From Streptomyces sp. NBC_00370 (GTDB lineage: Bacteria > Actinomycetota > Actinomycetes > Streptomycetales > Streptomycetaceae): a DNA stretch of 64,000 nt. The position numbers were made by a program, and so were the translations under genes. The stretch lies in assembly GCF_036084755.1 (NCBI RefSeq), contig NZ_CP107968.1, positions 7,076,001 through 7,140,000 on the forward strand, written 5' to 3'. Below the pieces are notes generated by a model. That model saw only the letters and a program-made list of their open reading frames with translations. It did no database searches and was not told the DNA's origin. Shown here one piece after another: positions 42,598-51,297 of this stretch (position 1 is the first letter of the stretch; each line of letters begins with the position of its first letter).

Positions 42598-43950
42598 TCA
42601 GCTCCGCCGCAGATAGCCGAGCCCCGGGTGCGCCGCCGTGTAGCCGTCCAGCAGCCGCCGGGCCACCGTCACCGAGTCGACCAGGGGATGCAGGGCGAAC
42701 GCCTTGACCGCGCTCGCCCGTGAGGCGCCGCTCGCCGCTTCCAGGACCTCGCGCTCGACCGCCTTGACCGCGGTGACCAACCCCACCGCGTGGCCGGGAA
42801 GTTGACCGACCGTCATCGGATGCGCGCCGTTCGCGTCGACCAGGCACGGCACCTCGATGACCGCGTCGGCGTCCAGCACCCGCAGCGTCGTGCCGTTGCG
42901 GACGTTCAGGATCAGGGTCGCCCGCTCGTCACGTGCGACGGCCCGCATCAGGTCGAGCGCGACCTTCTCGTAGCCGCCCGGCTCCAGGTCGGCGGAGTCC
43001 CGTTCGCCCACCCCGGCCGCCGTACGGTTGGCCGCCATGTACGTGGCCTCGCGCTCGGAGAGCGTACGGTGCCACGCGTCCAGCGCGGACCCCGTGCTCT
43101 CGGGTCCGGCCAACCCGGCGTAGAAACCCGCCTGTTGGTCGCGGAGGAAGGCGCCACGGGTGCGTTCGGCTGACCGGTAGGCCTGTACGGTCTCGCGGTT
43201 GAAGTAGTAGTAGTGCAGATACTCGTTGGGGATCGCACCGAGCGAGGCCAGCCACTCGGGGCCGAACAGCCGGCCCTCCTCGAAGGAGCCCAGCGCCGCC
43301 GGGTCGGCCAGCAGCCGGGGCAGCTCGTCCCTGCCCGCCACCCGCAGCCCGCGCAGCCAGCCCAGATGGTTCAGCCCCACATAGTCGATCCAGACCTGAT
43401 CCGGATCGGCGCCCAGCACCCGGGCGACCCGCCGGCCGAGCCCCACCGGTGAGTCGCAGATCCCGATGACCCGGTCACCGAGCACCCGCGACATGGCCTC
43501 GGTGACGAGCCCCGCCGGGTTGGTGAAGTTGATGACCCAGGCGTCGGGCGCCAGCGCCGCCACCCGCTCGGCGATACGGACGGCGACGGGGACCGTGCGC
43601 AGCCCGTACGCGATACCGCCCGCGCCGACCGTCTCCTGCCCGAGCACCCCCTCGGCCAGGGCGATCCGCTCGTCCGCGGCGCGCCCTTCCAGCCCGCCGA
43701 CCCGGATCGCGGAGAAGACGAAGTCGGCGCCGAGCAGCGCCTCGTCCAGATCCGTGGTGGCGACGACCTCCGGCGCCCCCGGCACGCCCGCCGCCTGCTC
43801 GGCCAGCACCCGGGCGACGGCGCCGAGCCGCCCCCGGTCGACGTCGTACAGCGTGACCCGGGTGATCCGGCCCTCGCCGTGGTCGCCGAGCAGCGCGCCG
43901 TACACCAGGGGCACCCGGAAACCGCCACCGCCCAGAATCGTCAGCCTCAT
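42598..43950 (-). CDS. Glycoside hydrolase family 4 (6-phospho-beta-glucosidase-like)
   Basis: The 450-aa protein has the GH4 NAD site LTILGGGGFRVPLVYGAL, VFSAIRVGGLEGRAADE and GGIAYGLRTVPVAV. The metal ligands are in IGICDSPVGLGRR (Cys) and YVGLNHLGWLRG (His). GH4 enzymes use NAD+, Mn2+ and a redox elimination mechanism. BglT-type members cleave 6-phospho-beta-glucosides. No PTS gene is nearby and the operon encodes an ABC importer, so the true substrate may be unphosphorylated. It is the last gene of a minus-strand run beginning near 48854. Confidence 0.92.
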   Translation of the reverse strand: MRLTILGGGGFRVPLVYGALLGDHGEGRITRVTLYDVDRGRLGAVARVLAEQAAGVPGAPEVVATTDLDEALLGADFVFSAIRVGGLEGRAADERIALAEGVLGQETVGAGGIAYGLRTVPVAVRIAERVAALAPDAWVINFTNPAGLVTEAMSRVLGDRVIGICDSPVGLGRRVARVLGADPDQVWIDYVGLNHLGWLRGLRVAGRDELPRLLADPAALGSFEEGRLFGPEWLASLGAIPNEYLHYYYFNRETVQAYRSAERTRGAFLRDQQAGFYAGLAGPESTGSALDAWHRTLSEREATYMAANRTAAGVGERDSADLEPGGYEKVALDLMRAVARDERATLILNVRNGTTLRVLDADAVIEVPCLVDANGAHPMTVGQLPGHAVGLVTAVKAVEREVLEAASGASRASAVKAFALHPLVDSVTVARRLLDGYTAAHPGLGYLRRS

Positions 43951-44034
43951 CCAGTGAACCGCCCTTCGTGTCGGTCGGCGCGGAGGTCACCCGGCCGGTA
44001 CCGATCATCGCCGAGAGGGCGGGCCCGCCGCGCG

Positions 44035-45219
44035 TCAGCCACCCACCTTTCGTTTGTTCCACACGTCGAAGCCGACGGCGGCCAGCAGCACGAGACCCTT
44101 GATGACCTGCTGGTAGTCGGTGCCGACGCCCACCAGGGACATGCCGTTGTTGAGCACGCCGAGCACCAGACCGCCGATGACGGCCCCGAACACCGTGCCG
44201 ACACCGCCGCTCATCGAGGCGCCGCCGATGAAGGCCGCGGCGATGGCCTCCAGTTCGAAGTTGACCCCGGCCTGCGGCACACCCGCGTTGAGCCGGGCCG
44301 CGTACACGATCCCGGCCAGTGCGGCGAGCACCCCCATGGTGACGAAGACCAGGAAGGTGACCCGCCGGTCCTTGACCCCGGAGAGCTTCGCCGCCGCCTG
44401 GTTGCCGCCGAGCGCGTACACATGACGGCCCACGATCGCGTTGCGCATGACGAAGCCGAACCCGATGAGCAGCGCGGCGAGCAGCAGCAGGACGACGGGG
44501 ACGCCGCGGTAGCTGGCCAGCGTCATCGTGAAGGCGAGCACGGCGGCGGCCAGCGCCCCGCACTTGAGCAGGAACAGATTGCGGGGCAGCACCTCCAGCT
44601 CGTAGGCCCGCTGCCTGCGCCGGTCCCTGACCTCCTGGAAGACGGCGAAGGCCAGCAGCGCGAGGCCCAGCAGCAGCGTCAGATTGTGGTAGTTCGTGTC
44701 CGGGCCGACCTCGGGCAGATAGCCCGTCGAGATCTTCTGGAAGCCCTCCGGGAACGGACCGAGCGACCGCGACCCGAGCAGGATCTGGGTGCCGCCGCGG
44801 AAGAGCAGCATGCCCGCGAGCGTCACGATGAACGACGGAATGCCGACGTACGCGATCCAGAAGCCCTGCCAGGCCCCGGCGACCGCCCCGATGGCGAGCC
44901 CCAGCACCAGCGCGAGCACCCAGGGGACCTGGTGCTCCACCATCATCACCGCGCAGGCGGCCGAGACGAAGGCGGCCAGCGAGCCGACCGAGAGATCGAT
45001 GTGGCCCGCGATGATGACGATCATCATGCCGATGGCGAGGACCAGGATGTAGCTGTTCTGCAGCACCAGATTGGTGACGTTGTTGGGCTTGAGGAGCACG
45101 CCGTCGGTCCATATCTCGAACAGGACGACGATCAGACAGAGCGCGACGAGCATCCCGTACTGCCGCATGTTGCGCCGCGCCGCTTCCAGCAGCAGCGCCC
45201 CGGTGGTGTCCTGACCCAT
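44035..45219 (-). CDS. Multiple-sugar ABC transporter permease (MmsB/XylH type)
   Basis: ATG 45219 gives 394 aa. About ten helices are present, with the ribose/xylose-permease signature GMMIVIIAGHIDLSVGSLAAF, FIVTLAGMLLFRGG, VYALGGNQAAAKLSGV and AAFIGGASMSGGVGTVFGAVIGGLVLGVLNNGMSL. It is one homodimeric pore subunit of a carbohydrate uptake transporter-2 (CUT2) system. It follows the ATPase gene by 5 bp and precedes the GH4 gene by 84 bp. Monosaccharide import is expected for this subfamily. Confidence 0.94.
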   Translation of the reverse strand: MGQDTTGALLLEAARRNMRQYGMLVALCLIVVLFEIWTDGVLLKPNNVTNLVLQNSYILVLAIGMMIVIIAGHIDLSVGSLAAFVSAACAVMMVEHQVPWVLALVLGLAIGAVAGAWQGFWIAYVGIPSFIVTLAGMLLFRGGTQILLGSRSLGPFPEGFQKISTGYLPEVGPDTNYHNLTLLLGLALLAFAVFQEVRDRRRQRAYELEVLPRNLFLLKCGALAAAVLAFTMTLASYRGVPVVLLLLAALLIGFGFVMRNAIVGRHVYALGGNQAAAKLSGVKDRRVTFLVFVTMGVLAALAGIVYAARLNAGVPQAGVNFELEAIAAAFIGGASMSGGVGTVFGAVIGGLVLGVLNNGMSLVGVGTDYQQVIKGLVLLAAVGFDVWNKRKVGG

Positions 45220-45224
45220 GGCGA

Positions 45225-46766
45225 CTACCTCACGTTCCTGGTCATGTGGCGCATCAGGACTTCCTGGGTCGCCTCGGCCCTCGGCACCTCGCCGGTCAGC
45301 CGGCCGGCCGCCATCGTGTAGACCCGGTCGCACATACCGAGCAGTTCGGGCAGTTCGGAGGAGATCAGGACGACCGCCTTGCCCTGCGCGGCCAGCCGGT
45401 CGATGACGGTGTAGATCTCGTACTTGGCACCGACGTCGATGCCGCGGGTCGGCTCGTCCAAGATCAGCACCTCGGGACCCGCGAAGATCCACTTGCTGAG
45501 GACGACCTTCTGCTGGTTGCCGCCCGAGAGCCGGCCGACCTGCTCGAAGACGGTCGGCGCCTTGATGTTCATCGAAGCGCGGTACGACTCGGCGACCCGC
45601 CGCTCCTCGTGCCCGTCGACGAAGCCGCGGTTGGAAACCTTGGACAGCGCGCTCAGCGTGATGTTCCGGCCGATCGTGTCGATCAGGTTCAGCCCGTAGC
45701 GCTTGCGGTCCTCGGTCACGTACGCGATGCCGTGCCCGACCGCCTCCGGCACCGTCCGGGTCCGGATCTCCCGGCCGTCCTTGAGGACGGTGCCGCTGAT
45801 GTCGCGGCCGTAGGAGCGCCCGAAGACGCTCATCGCCAGCTCGGTGCGGCCGGCGCCCATCAGCCCGGCGAGACCGACGATCTCCCCCCTGCGGACCTGG
45901 AACGAGACCCCGTCGACCACCTTGCGCTGCTGGTCGATGGGGTGGTGCACGGTCCAGTCCCGCACCTCCAGCGCCGGATGCGTCCCCGGATCGCCCTCGT
46001 AACGGGTGCGTTCGGGGAAACGGTGGTCGAGATCGCGGCCCACCATGCCGCGGATGATGCGGTCCTCGGTCGTGGACTCCGCGCCCACGTCGAGGGTTTC
46101 GACGGTCCTGCCGTCCCGCAGGACGGTGACGGAGTCGGCGACCTCGGCGATCTCGTTCAGCTTGTGCGAGATGATGATCGAGGTGATGCCGTGCGCCTTC
46201 AGCTCCCGGATGAGCCGCAGCAGCGCCGCGCTGTCCCCGTCGTTGAGTGCGGCCGTCGGCTCGTCCAGGATCAGCAGCCGCACTTTCTTGGCGAGCGCCT
46301 TCGCGATCTCCACGAGCTGCTGCTTGCCGACGCCGATGTCGGCGACCCGCGTCTGCGGATGCTCGTCGAGCCCCACCCGTTTCAGCAGCGCCGCCGCCTG
46401 CCGCAGCGTCTCGTTCCAGCTGATGATGGACCGGGTCGCCCGCTCGTTGCCGAGGAAGATGTTCTCCGCGATCGACAAGTAGGGGATCAGGGCCAGCTCC
46501 TGATGAATGATCACGATGCCGCGCGCCTCACTCGCGCCGATGTCCTTGAAGGCGCAGGGCGTGCCCTCGAACAGGATCTCGCCCTGGTAACTGCCGTGCG
46601 GATGGACGCCGCTGAGCACCTTCATCAGCGTGGACTTGCCCGCGCCGTTCTCCCCGCAGACGGCGTGCACCTCACCGGGCGCCACCGTGAGGGAGACCTC
46701 GGACAGCGCCCTGACCCCGGGGAACGTCTTGACGATGGACCGCATTTCCAGCACCGGAGCGGTCAC
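45225..46766 (-). CDS. Multiple-sugar ABC transporter ATP-binding protein (MmsA/XylG type)
   Basis: GTG 46766 overlaps the binding-protein stop (GTGA), giving 513 aa with two fused ATPase domains. The first has Walker A GENGAGKST, Walker B LLILDEPTAALN and signature VGKQQLVEIAKAL. The second has GLMGAGRTE in place of Walker A, LSGGNQQKVVLSKW and VLILDEPTRGIDVG. The degenerate second Walker A is normal for CUT2 ATPases. It powers uptake with the permease and lipoprotein of the same operon. Confidence 0.95.
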   Translation of the reverse strand: MTAPVLEMRSIVKTFPGVRALSEVSLTVAPGEVHAVCGENGAGKSTLMKVLSGVHPHGSYQGEILFEGTPCAFKDIGASEARGIVIIHQELALIPYLSIAENIFLGNERATRSIISWNETLRQAAALLKRVGLDEHPQTRVADIGVGKQQLVEIAKALAKKVRLLILDEPTAALNDGDSAALLRLIRELKAHGITSIIISHKLNEIAEVADSVTVLRDGRTVETLDVGAESTTEDRIIRGMVGRDLDHRFPERTRYEGDPGTHPALEVRDWTVHHPIDQQRKVVDGVSFQVRRGEIVGLAGLMGAGRTELAMSVFGRSYGRDISGTVLKDGREIRTRTVPEAVGHGIAYVTEDRKRYGLNLIDTIGRNITLSALSKVSNRGFVDGHEERRVAESYRASMNIKAPTVFEQVGRLSGGNQQKVVLSKWIFAGPEVLILDEPTRGIDVGAKYEIYTVIDRLAAQGKAVVLISSELPELLGMCDRVYTMAAGRLTGEVPRAEATQEVLMRHMTRNVR

Positions 46767-47869
46767 CCGAGGTCACTCGCCTTGATGTACCCGGAGTCGA
46801 CGAGTTCGGCTTTGTAGTTGGACTTGTCGACGCTCACCGGGTTCAGCAGGAACGCCGGCACGACCTTGGCCTCGTTGTCGTACGTCGTCTCGTCGTTGAC
46901 CTCGACCTTCTTGTGGGTGAGCATCGCGTCGGCCATCTGCACGGCCTGCTTGGCCAGCGCCCGGGTGTCCTTGAACGTCGTCTGGGTCTGCTGCCCAGCG
47001 ATGATCGACTTCACCGACGCCACCTCGGCGTCCTGCCCCGTGACGACCGGGTACGGCTTGGCCGCCGTGCCGTAGCCGTCGGACTTGAGCGCCGACAGGA
47101 TGCCGATCGAGATGCCGTCGTACGGGGAGAGCACGGCGTCCACGTCCTGCGAGCCGTACGCCTTGGTCAGCAGGTTGTCCATGCGCTTCTGCGCGGTGCC
47201 GCCGTCCCAGCGCAGCGTCGTGAGCTGGTTCAGCCGGGTCTGGCCGCTCCTGACGACGAGCTGCTTCTTGTCGAGGTACGGCTTGAGCGTCTTCATCGCG
47301 CCGTCGAAGACGTAGCGGGTGTTGTTGTCGTCCGGCGACCCGGCGAACAGCTCGATGGAGAACGGGCCCTTCGCGCCCTTGGCCAGACCGAGCCGGTCCA
47401 CGATGTACGACGCTTGCAGGACCCCGACCTTCTCGTTGTCGAACGAGGCGTAGTAGTCGACGTTCTTGGTGCCCAGGATCAGCCGGTCGTACGAGATCAC
47501 CTTGATGTCCTTGTCGGCGGCCTGCTGGAGTACGTCGCTCAGCGCGCGGCCGTCGATGGCGGCGATCACCAGCACGTCGACCCCGGTCGTGATCATGTTC
47601 TCGACCTGGGAGACCTGCTGCGAGACGTCGTCCTCGCCGTACTGCAGATTGGTCTTGTAGCCGAGCTTCTTGAACTGGGCGACCATGTTGTTGCCGTCGG
47701 CTATCCAGCGCTCCGACGACTTGGTCGGCATGGCGATGCCGATGGTGCCGCCCTTGCCGCCGTCCTTCTGTTCGGCCTTGCTGCCCCCCTCGCTGCTCTG
47801 CCCGCACGCGGCGAGCGAGAGGGCGAGGGCCGTGGCGACGACGGCGAGCGTTGATCCGCGGGTGCGCAT
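46763..47869 (-). CDS. Sugar-binding lipoprotein of CUT2 ABC transporter (ChvE/XylF-like)
   Basis: The 368-aa protein has a lipoprotein signal peptide ending LSLAACGQSS. The mature part is a type-1 periplasmic-binding fold: GTIGIAMPTKSSERWIADGNNMVAQFKKLGYKTNLQYGEDD, VDVLVIAAIDGRAL, ISYDRLILGTKNVDYYASFDNEKVG and PYPVVTGQDAEVASVKSIIAGQQTQTTFKDTRALA, close to ChvE and XylF. Xylose, glucose, arabinose or galactose are typical ligands. ATG 47869 is 7 bp after the preceding TIM-barrel gene, so they are cotranscribed. Confidence 0.95.
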   Translation of the reverse strand: MRTRGSTLAVVATALALSLAACGQSSEGGSKAEQKDGGKGGTIGIAMPTKSSERWIADGNNMVAQFKKLGYKTNLQYGEDDVSQQVSQVENMITTGVDVLVIAAIDGRALSDVLQQAADKDIKVISYDRLILGTKNVDYYASFDNEKVGVLQASYIVDRLGLAKGAKGPFSIELFAGSPDDNNTRYVFDGAMKTLKPYLDKKQLVVRSGQTRLNQLTTLRWDGGTAQKRMDNLLTKAYGSQDVDAVLSPYDGISIGILSALKSDGYGTAAKPYPVVTGQDAEVASVKSIIAGQQTQTTFKDTRALAKQAVQMADAMLTHKKVEVNDETTYDNEAKVVPAFLLNPVSVDKSNYKAELVDSGYIKASDLG

Positions 47870-47876
47870 GACGGCA

Positions 47877-48854
47877 TCAGTCCTTTTCGTGGAGGAGTGG
47901 GAAGCGGTTGAGCGGCCCGGGCAGCCGGGAGCCGAGCGGTGACATACCGCCGTCGGCGCCGAGCCTGCCGAGCAGATCGAGTACGAGCCGGCCGCGCCTG
48001 ACCCGTTCCCTGGCGCTGCTCAGGGCGGTCTCGCGGAGCTGGGCTCCGTAGGGGTAGATACCGGGGGACTTGGAGAGGCCGAACTTGAGGTAGAGCGGCG
48101 CACCGCGCCTGATCAGCTCGGCCGTCTCGTACATCCGGACGTAGCCGCCCAGATCGTCGGGCGCCTCGATGTAGAGATCCATCGGCGCCCGGCTGGCCCG
48201 GCGGATCTCGGTGAGCTGCGCGAGTGACAGGTCCGAGGGGATGTTGACCGAGTCGGCGCCGAGCTGTTCGACCACCGCGTAGGACGCGGGGTTGACCGGG
48301 CCGACCAGCGCCGAGACCTTGAGCGTGGTGTCGGCGGGCAGGATGCCGCGCTCCCGCAGCCGGTGCAGGGTCCACAGGACCCCCTCGTCGGCGACGAGCA
48401 GACACCGCACCCCCAACTCGGCGGCGCGTACCGCGTCCTCGACGCAGCCGGCCAGCGCGTCATGGCCGCGGGCGCGCAGTCCCGCGCCGCCCGAGTCGCT
48501 GCGGGTGGCGGCGCCGATGTCCCAGGTGCCGCGCGGGCCTGTGAACAGGCACAGCTCGACGGAGCGCGCGGCGCACGCGTCGGCCATGTCGGTGATGTCG
48601 GTGTCGGACAGCATCCAGACGCCGCTGCCCTGGCTCACCCGGTGGATCGGCACATCGAGGCGCGCCGACTCCTTGAACACCTCGGCAAGGGCCTCGGGCC
48701 CCTCCACCGAGGGAATTTCGGTGCGCCATCTGCCGCCGTCGGGGAACGCGTGGGGAGAGGTGTCCGCCGGGTTGTGCTCGGGGGCGGCCAGGCCGAGCGC
48801 GGCGAGTGCCTCTTCGCCGGGGCGCCGGGGGACGGAAGCTGATGCGTCGGTCAC
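47877..48854 (-). CDS. TIM-barrel-like protein of unknown function (peptidase U32-like)
   Basis: This 325-aa cytosolic protein has repeated beta-strand and loop pieces of a TIM barrel: DVPIHRVSQGSGVWML, VELCLFTGPRGTWDIGA, GVRCLLVADEGVLW, KVSALVGPVNPASYAVVEQLGADSVNIPSDLSLAQL and PMDLYIEAPDDLGGY. The later part recalls the peptidase U32 barrel, but its usual Cys-rich signature is not obvious. I do not assign a reaction. It is the first gene of the CUT2 sugar operon, so an isomerase-, aldolase- or hydrolase-like role in that sugar route is possible. Confidence 0.6.
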   Translation of the reverse strand: MTDASASVPRRPGEEALAALGLAAPEHNPADTSPHAFPDGGRWRTEIPSVEGPEALAEVFKESARLDVPIHRVSQGSGVWMLSDTDITDMADACAARSVELCLFTGPRGTWDIGAATRSDSGGAGLRARGHDALAGCVEDAVRAAELGVRCLLVADEGVLWTLHRLRERGILPADTTLKVSALVGPVNPASYAVVEQLGADSVNIPSDLSLAQLTEIRRASRAPMDLYIEAPDDLGGYVRMYETAELIRRGAPLYLKFGLSKSPGIYPYGAQLRETALSSARERVRRGRLVLDLLGRLGADGGMSPLGSRLPGPLNRFPLLHEKD

Positions 48855-48940
48855 GGACGAGTCCTTCGGTCGGTTTCTTTGTTCGACATACCGGACGAGG
48901 TTCGGAACGTCGGGCGTGCCGGGCCAGGGCCCCGGCGTGG

Positions 48941-49954
48941 TCAGGGGCGCAGCAGCACCTTGCCGGTGCCGGGGCCGCCGCCGCCCACCAGCGCCACGGC
49001 CTCGGCGTACTTCTCCAGCGGGAACTCGTGGCTGATCAGCGGTCCTGGTGCGAGCAGCCCGGCGGTGAACGCCCGTACGGCGAAGGCCCAGGCCGCGGTC
49101 GGGGCGCCGAAGACGCCCCGCACGGTGAGTTGACGCAGCGTCAGGTTCGCCGGGTCGATGCCGGTCGCGTCCGGCGGGAAGATGCCGGTGAGCAGCACCC
49201 GGCCGCCGCGCCGCGCCAGCGCACAGGCCGCGGTCGCTGTCGCCGGGGCGCCCGCCGTCTCCAGGGCCAGGTCGTAGCGGCCGTGCTCGTCCGTGGCCGT
49301 CTCGGGGGTGCGCACGCTCGTCGCGCCGAACTCCCGTGCCAGCTCGGCCCGTTCGGTCCGTGGGTCGACGACCGTCAGCTCGGCGGGGGAGTAGCGGGCG
49401 AGCAACTGGACGGCGAGCAGGCCCAGCGTTCCCGTCCCCACCACGACGACCCGCTCACCCGGCTGCGGAGCGGCGGCCCCTACGGCGGCCGCCACCACGG
49501 CGGCCGGCTCAAGGAGCGCCGCCGACCGCAGGTCCGCCGCGTCGTCCAGCGGATGTAACAGCCGGGCGGGCACCAGCAGATGGTCGGCGAAGGCGCCGGG
49601 CCGGGTGAACCCCGTCTCGTCGTACCCCGCAGCGCACAGCGAGGTCTCGCCCTCGCGGCACCGGTCGCACACCCCGCAGTTACGGAACCCCTCGGCGACC
49701 GTCCGGCGTCCGGTCAGCCGCCGGTCGACGCCCTCGCCGACCGCCTCGACCGTCCCCGACCACTCGTGGCCCGGGGTGACCGGGTAGCGGACGTAACCCG
49801 CGTCGCGCCGTCCGTCGTACACCTCCCGGTCACTCATACAGATCCCGGCGGCGGCGACCCGCACCAGCACCTCGCCGGGGCCCGGTACCGGCACCGGACC
49901 GGTCACCAGCCGGTGCGCGCCGGGCCGTTCGACGACGATCGCCCGGCTGCTCAT
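48941..49954 (-). CDS. Zinc-dependent alcohol/polyol dehydrogenase (MDR family)
   Basis: ATG 49954 overlaps the stop of the dehydratase gene (ATGA), giving 337 aa. Medium-chain dehydrogenase features are AAAGICMSDREVYDGR (catalytic Cys), TPGHEWSGTVEAVGEGV, the structural zinc cluster CGVCDRCREGETSLC and the NAD loop VVVGTGTLGLLAVQLLARY. Codon 133 is TTA (49556), so translation may depend on bldA. It could oxidise a sugar alcohol or sugar acid in the pathway of its enolase-superfamily partner. The substrate is not determinable from sequence. Confidence 0.9.
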   Translation of the reverse strand: MSSRAIVVERPGAHRLVTGPVPVPGPGEVLVRVAAAGICMSDREVYDGRRDAGYVRYPVTPGHEWSGTVEAVGEGVDRRLTGRRTVAEGFRNCGVCDRCREGETSLCAAGYDETGFTRPGAFADHLLVPARLLHPLDDAADLRSAALLEPAAVVAAAVGAAAPQPGERVVVVGTGTLGLLAVQLLARYSPAELTVVDPRTERAELAREFGATSVRTPETATDEHGRYDLALETAGAPATATAACALARRGGRVLLTGIFPPDATGIDPANLTLRQLTVRGVFGAPTAAWAFAVRAFTAGLLAPGPLISHEFPLEKYAEAVALVGGGGPGTGKVLLRP

Positions 49955-51114
49955 CGCGGAGCCTTCGGTGCGCGCTTCTCCCAGCCGTCCGCCCACAGGT
50001 CGAACCGCGCCTGCTGCTGCGGGAATTCGGCCGCCGCCTCCGGGTCGAACTCGACACCGAGCCCCGGTGCGTGCGACACCTCGAAGCACCCCGTCCGCGG
50101 ATCGACCTCCGGCGCACCGGTGACGACCTTCTTGATGTCGGCGTCCGCGAAGTCGTTGAAGTGCTCAAGGATTTTGAAGTTCGGTGTGCAGGCGGCCAGT
50201 TGCAGGCTGGCGGCGGTCAGTACCGAACCTCCCACGTTGTGCGGGGCGACCAGTACGTAGTGGGTCTCGGCGGTGGCGGCGAGCTTCCTGGCCTCCAGGA
50301 TGCCGCCGATGTGCCCGACGTCCGGCTGGATGATGTCGGCCGCCTGCGACTCGAAGAGTTCGCGGAACTCGATCCGGTCATGAACGCGTTCGCCGGTGGC
50401 GATCGGCAGATCCACCTTGTCGGCGACCTTGCGCAGCGCCTTCAGGTTCTCCGGCGGCACCGGCTCCTCCAGCCAGGCCGGTGCGAACGGCGCGAGTTCG
50501 TGCGCCAGCCGTACGGCGGTGGCGGGGCTGAACCGGCCGTGCATCTCCAGCATCAGCTCGGCGTCGGGCCCGATCGCGTCGCGCACCGCCTCGATCAGCG
50601 CCACCGCCTCGTTGGAGGCGGCCCGGTCGAGCTCGAAGTGCCCGGTGCCGAACGGGTCTATCTTCAGGGCCCGGTAGCCGCGCGCCACCACCGCCTCGGC
50701 GGCCTTGTGGTAGGCGTCGGGGGTGCGTTCGGTGGTGTACCAGCCGTTGGCGTACGCCTTGACCCGGTCGGTCACCTTGCCGCCGAGCAACTGCCACACC
50801 GGGACACCCAGCGCCTTTCCCTTGATGTCCCAGCAGGCCGTCTCGACCACCGCGATGCCCGACATCACGATCTCGCCGGCCCGCCCGTAGTCGCCGTACT
50901 TCATCCGGCGGACCAGATCCTCCACCGCGAACGGGTCGGACCCGGCGATGTGGTTGGCCTCGGCCTCCCGCAGATAGCCCAGCAGCGCGTCCGTGCGGCC
51001 GAGCATCCGGGTCTCGCCGACCCCGGTCAGACCCTCGTCGGTGTGGACGAGGACGTAGGTGAGGTTGCGCCAGGGCGTCCCGACGACATGCGTGCTGATT
51101 CCGGTGATCCGCAA
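49951..51114 (-). CDS. Enolase-superfamily sugar-acid dehydratase (mandelate racemase/MLE family, galactonate dehydratase-like)
   Basis: A TTG start at 51114 gives the family N-terminus MRITGISTHVVGTPWRN, 387 aa. A GGAGAGG site lies about 10 nt upstream. Barrel residues include ALKIDPFG, the Mg-binding LMLEMHGRF and WLEEPVPPEN, then ATGERVHDR, QPDVGHIGGI and APHNVGGSV. The His of EMHGR and of APHN are those used by D-galactonate dehydratase-like enzymes. It would dehydrate an aldonate (galactonate, fuconate or similar) to a 2-keto-3-deoxy sugar acid. It is divergent from an IclR regulator. Confidence 0.92.
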   Translation of the reverse strand: MRITGISTHVVGTPWRNLTYVLVHTDEGLTGVGETRMLGRTDALLGYLREAEANHIAGSDPFAVEDLVRRMKYGDYGRAGEIVMSGIAVVETACWDIKGKALGVPVWQLLGGKVTDRVKAYANGWYTTERTPDAYHKAAEAVVARGYRALKIDPFGTGHFELDRAASNEAVALIEAVRDAIGPDAELMLEMHGRFSPATAVRLAHELAPFAPAWLEEPVPPENLKALRKVADKVDLPIATGERVHDRIEFRELFESQAADIIQPDVGHIGGILEARKLAATAETHYVLVAPHNVGGSVLTAASLQLAACTPNFKILEHFNDFADADIKKVVTGAPEVDPRTGCFEVSHAPGLGVEFDPEAAAEFPQQQARFDLWADGWEKRAPKAPR

Positions 51115-51153
51115 GGCAGTTGGCCTCTCCGTCGAGCCCGGTCCGCAGAGCTT

Positions 51154-51181
51154 GTTCGAAATTTCGTCAAGCGTTCGAAAT
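51154..51181. promoter_or_regulatory. Repeated GTTCGAAAT sites in the IclR/dehydratase divergent region
   Basis: GTTCGAAAT occurs at 51154-51162 and 51173-51181, 19 bp apart (about two helical turns). The first copy overlaps the palindrome CGAAATTTCG. The site lies 40-67 bp upstream of the dehydratase start and suits an IclR dimer pair. Confidence 0.5.
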
Positions 51182-51297
51182 GCTGGGCGTGACCGTATTC
51201 AGCTCCACCGAGGGGTGTCAATGGGTGTGCCGAGAGCTAACCTGTGTTCGTCATATCGGCCAACGGCCGGAACACCGAACGAGGTTGGTGGTCGGAC

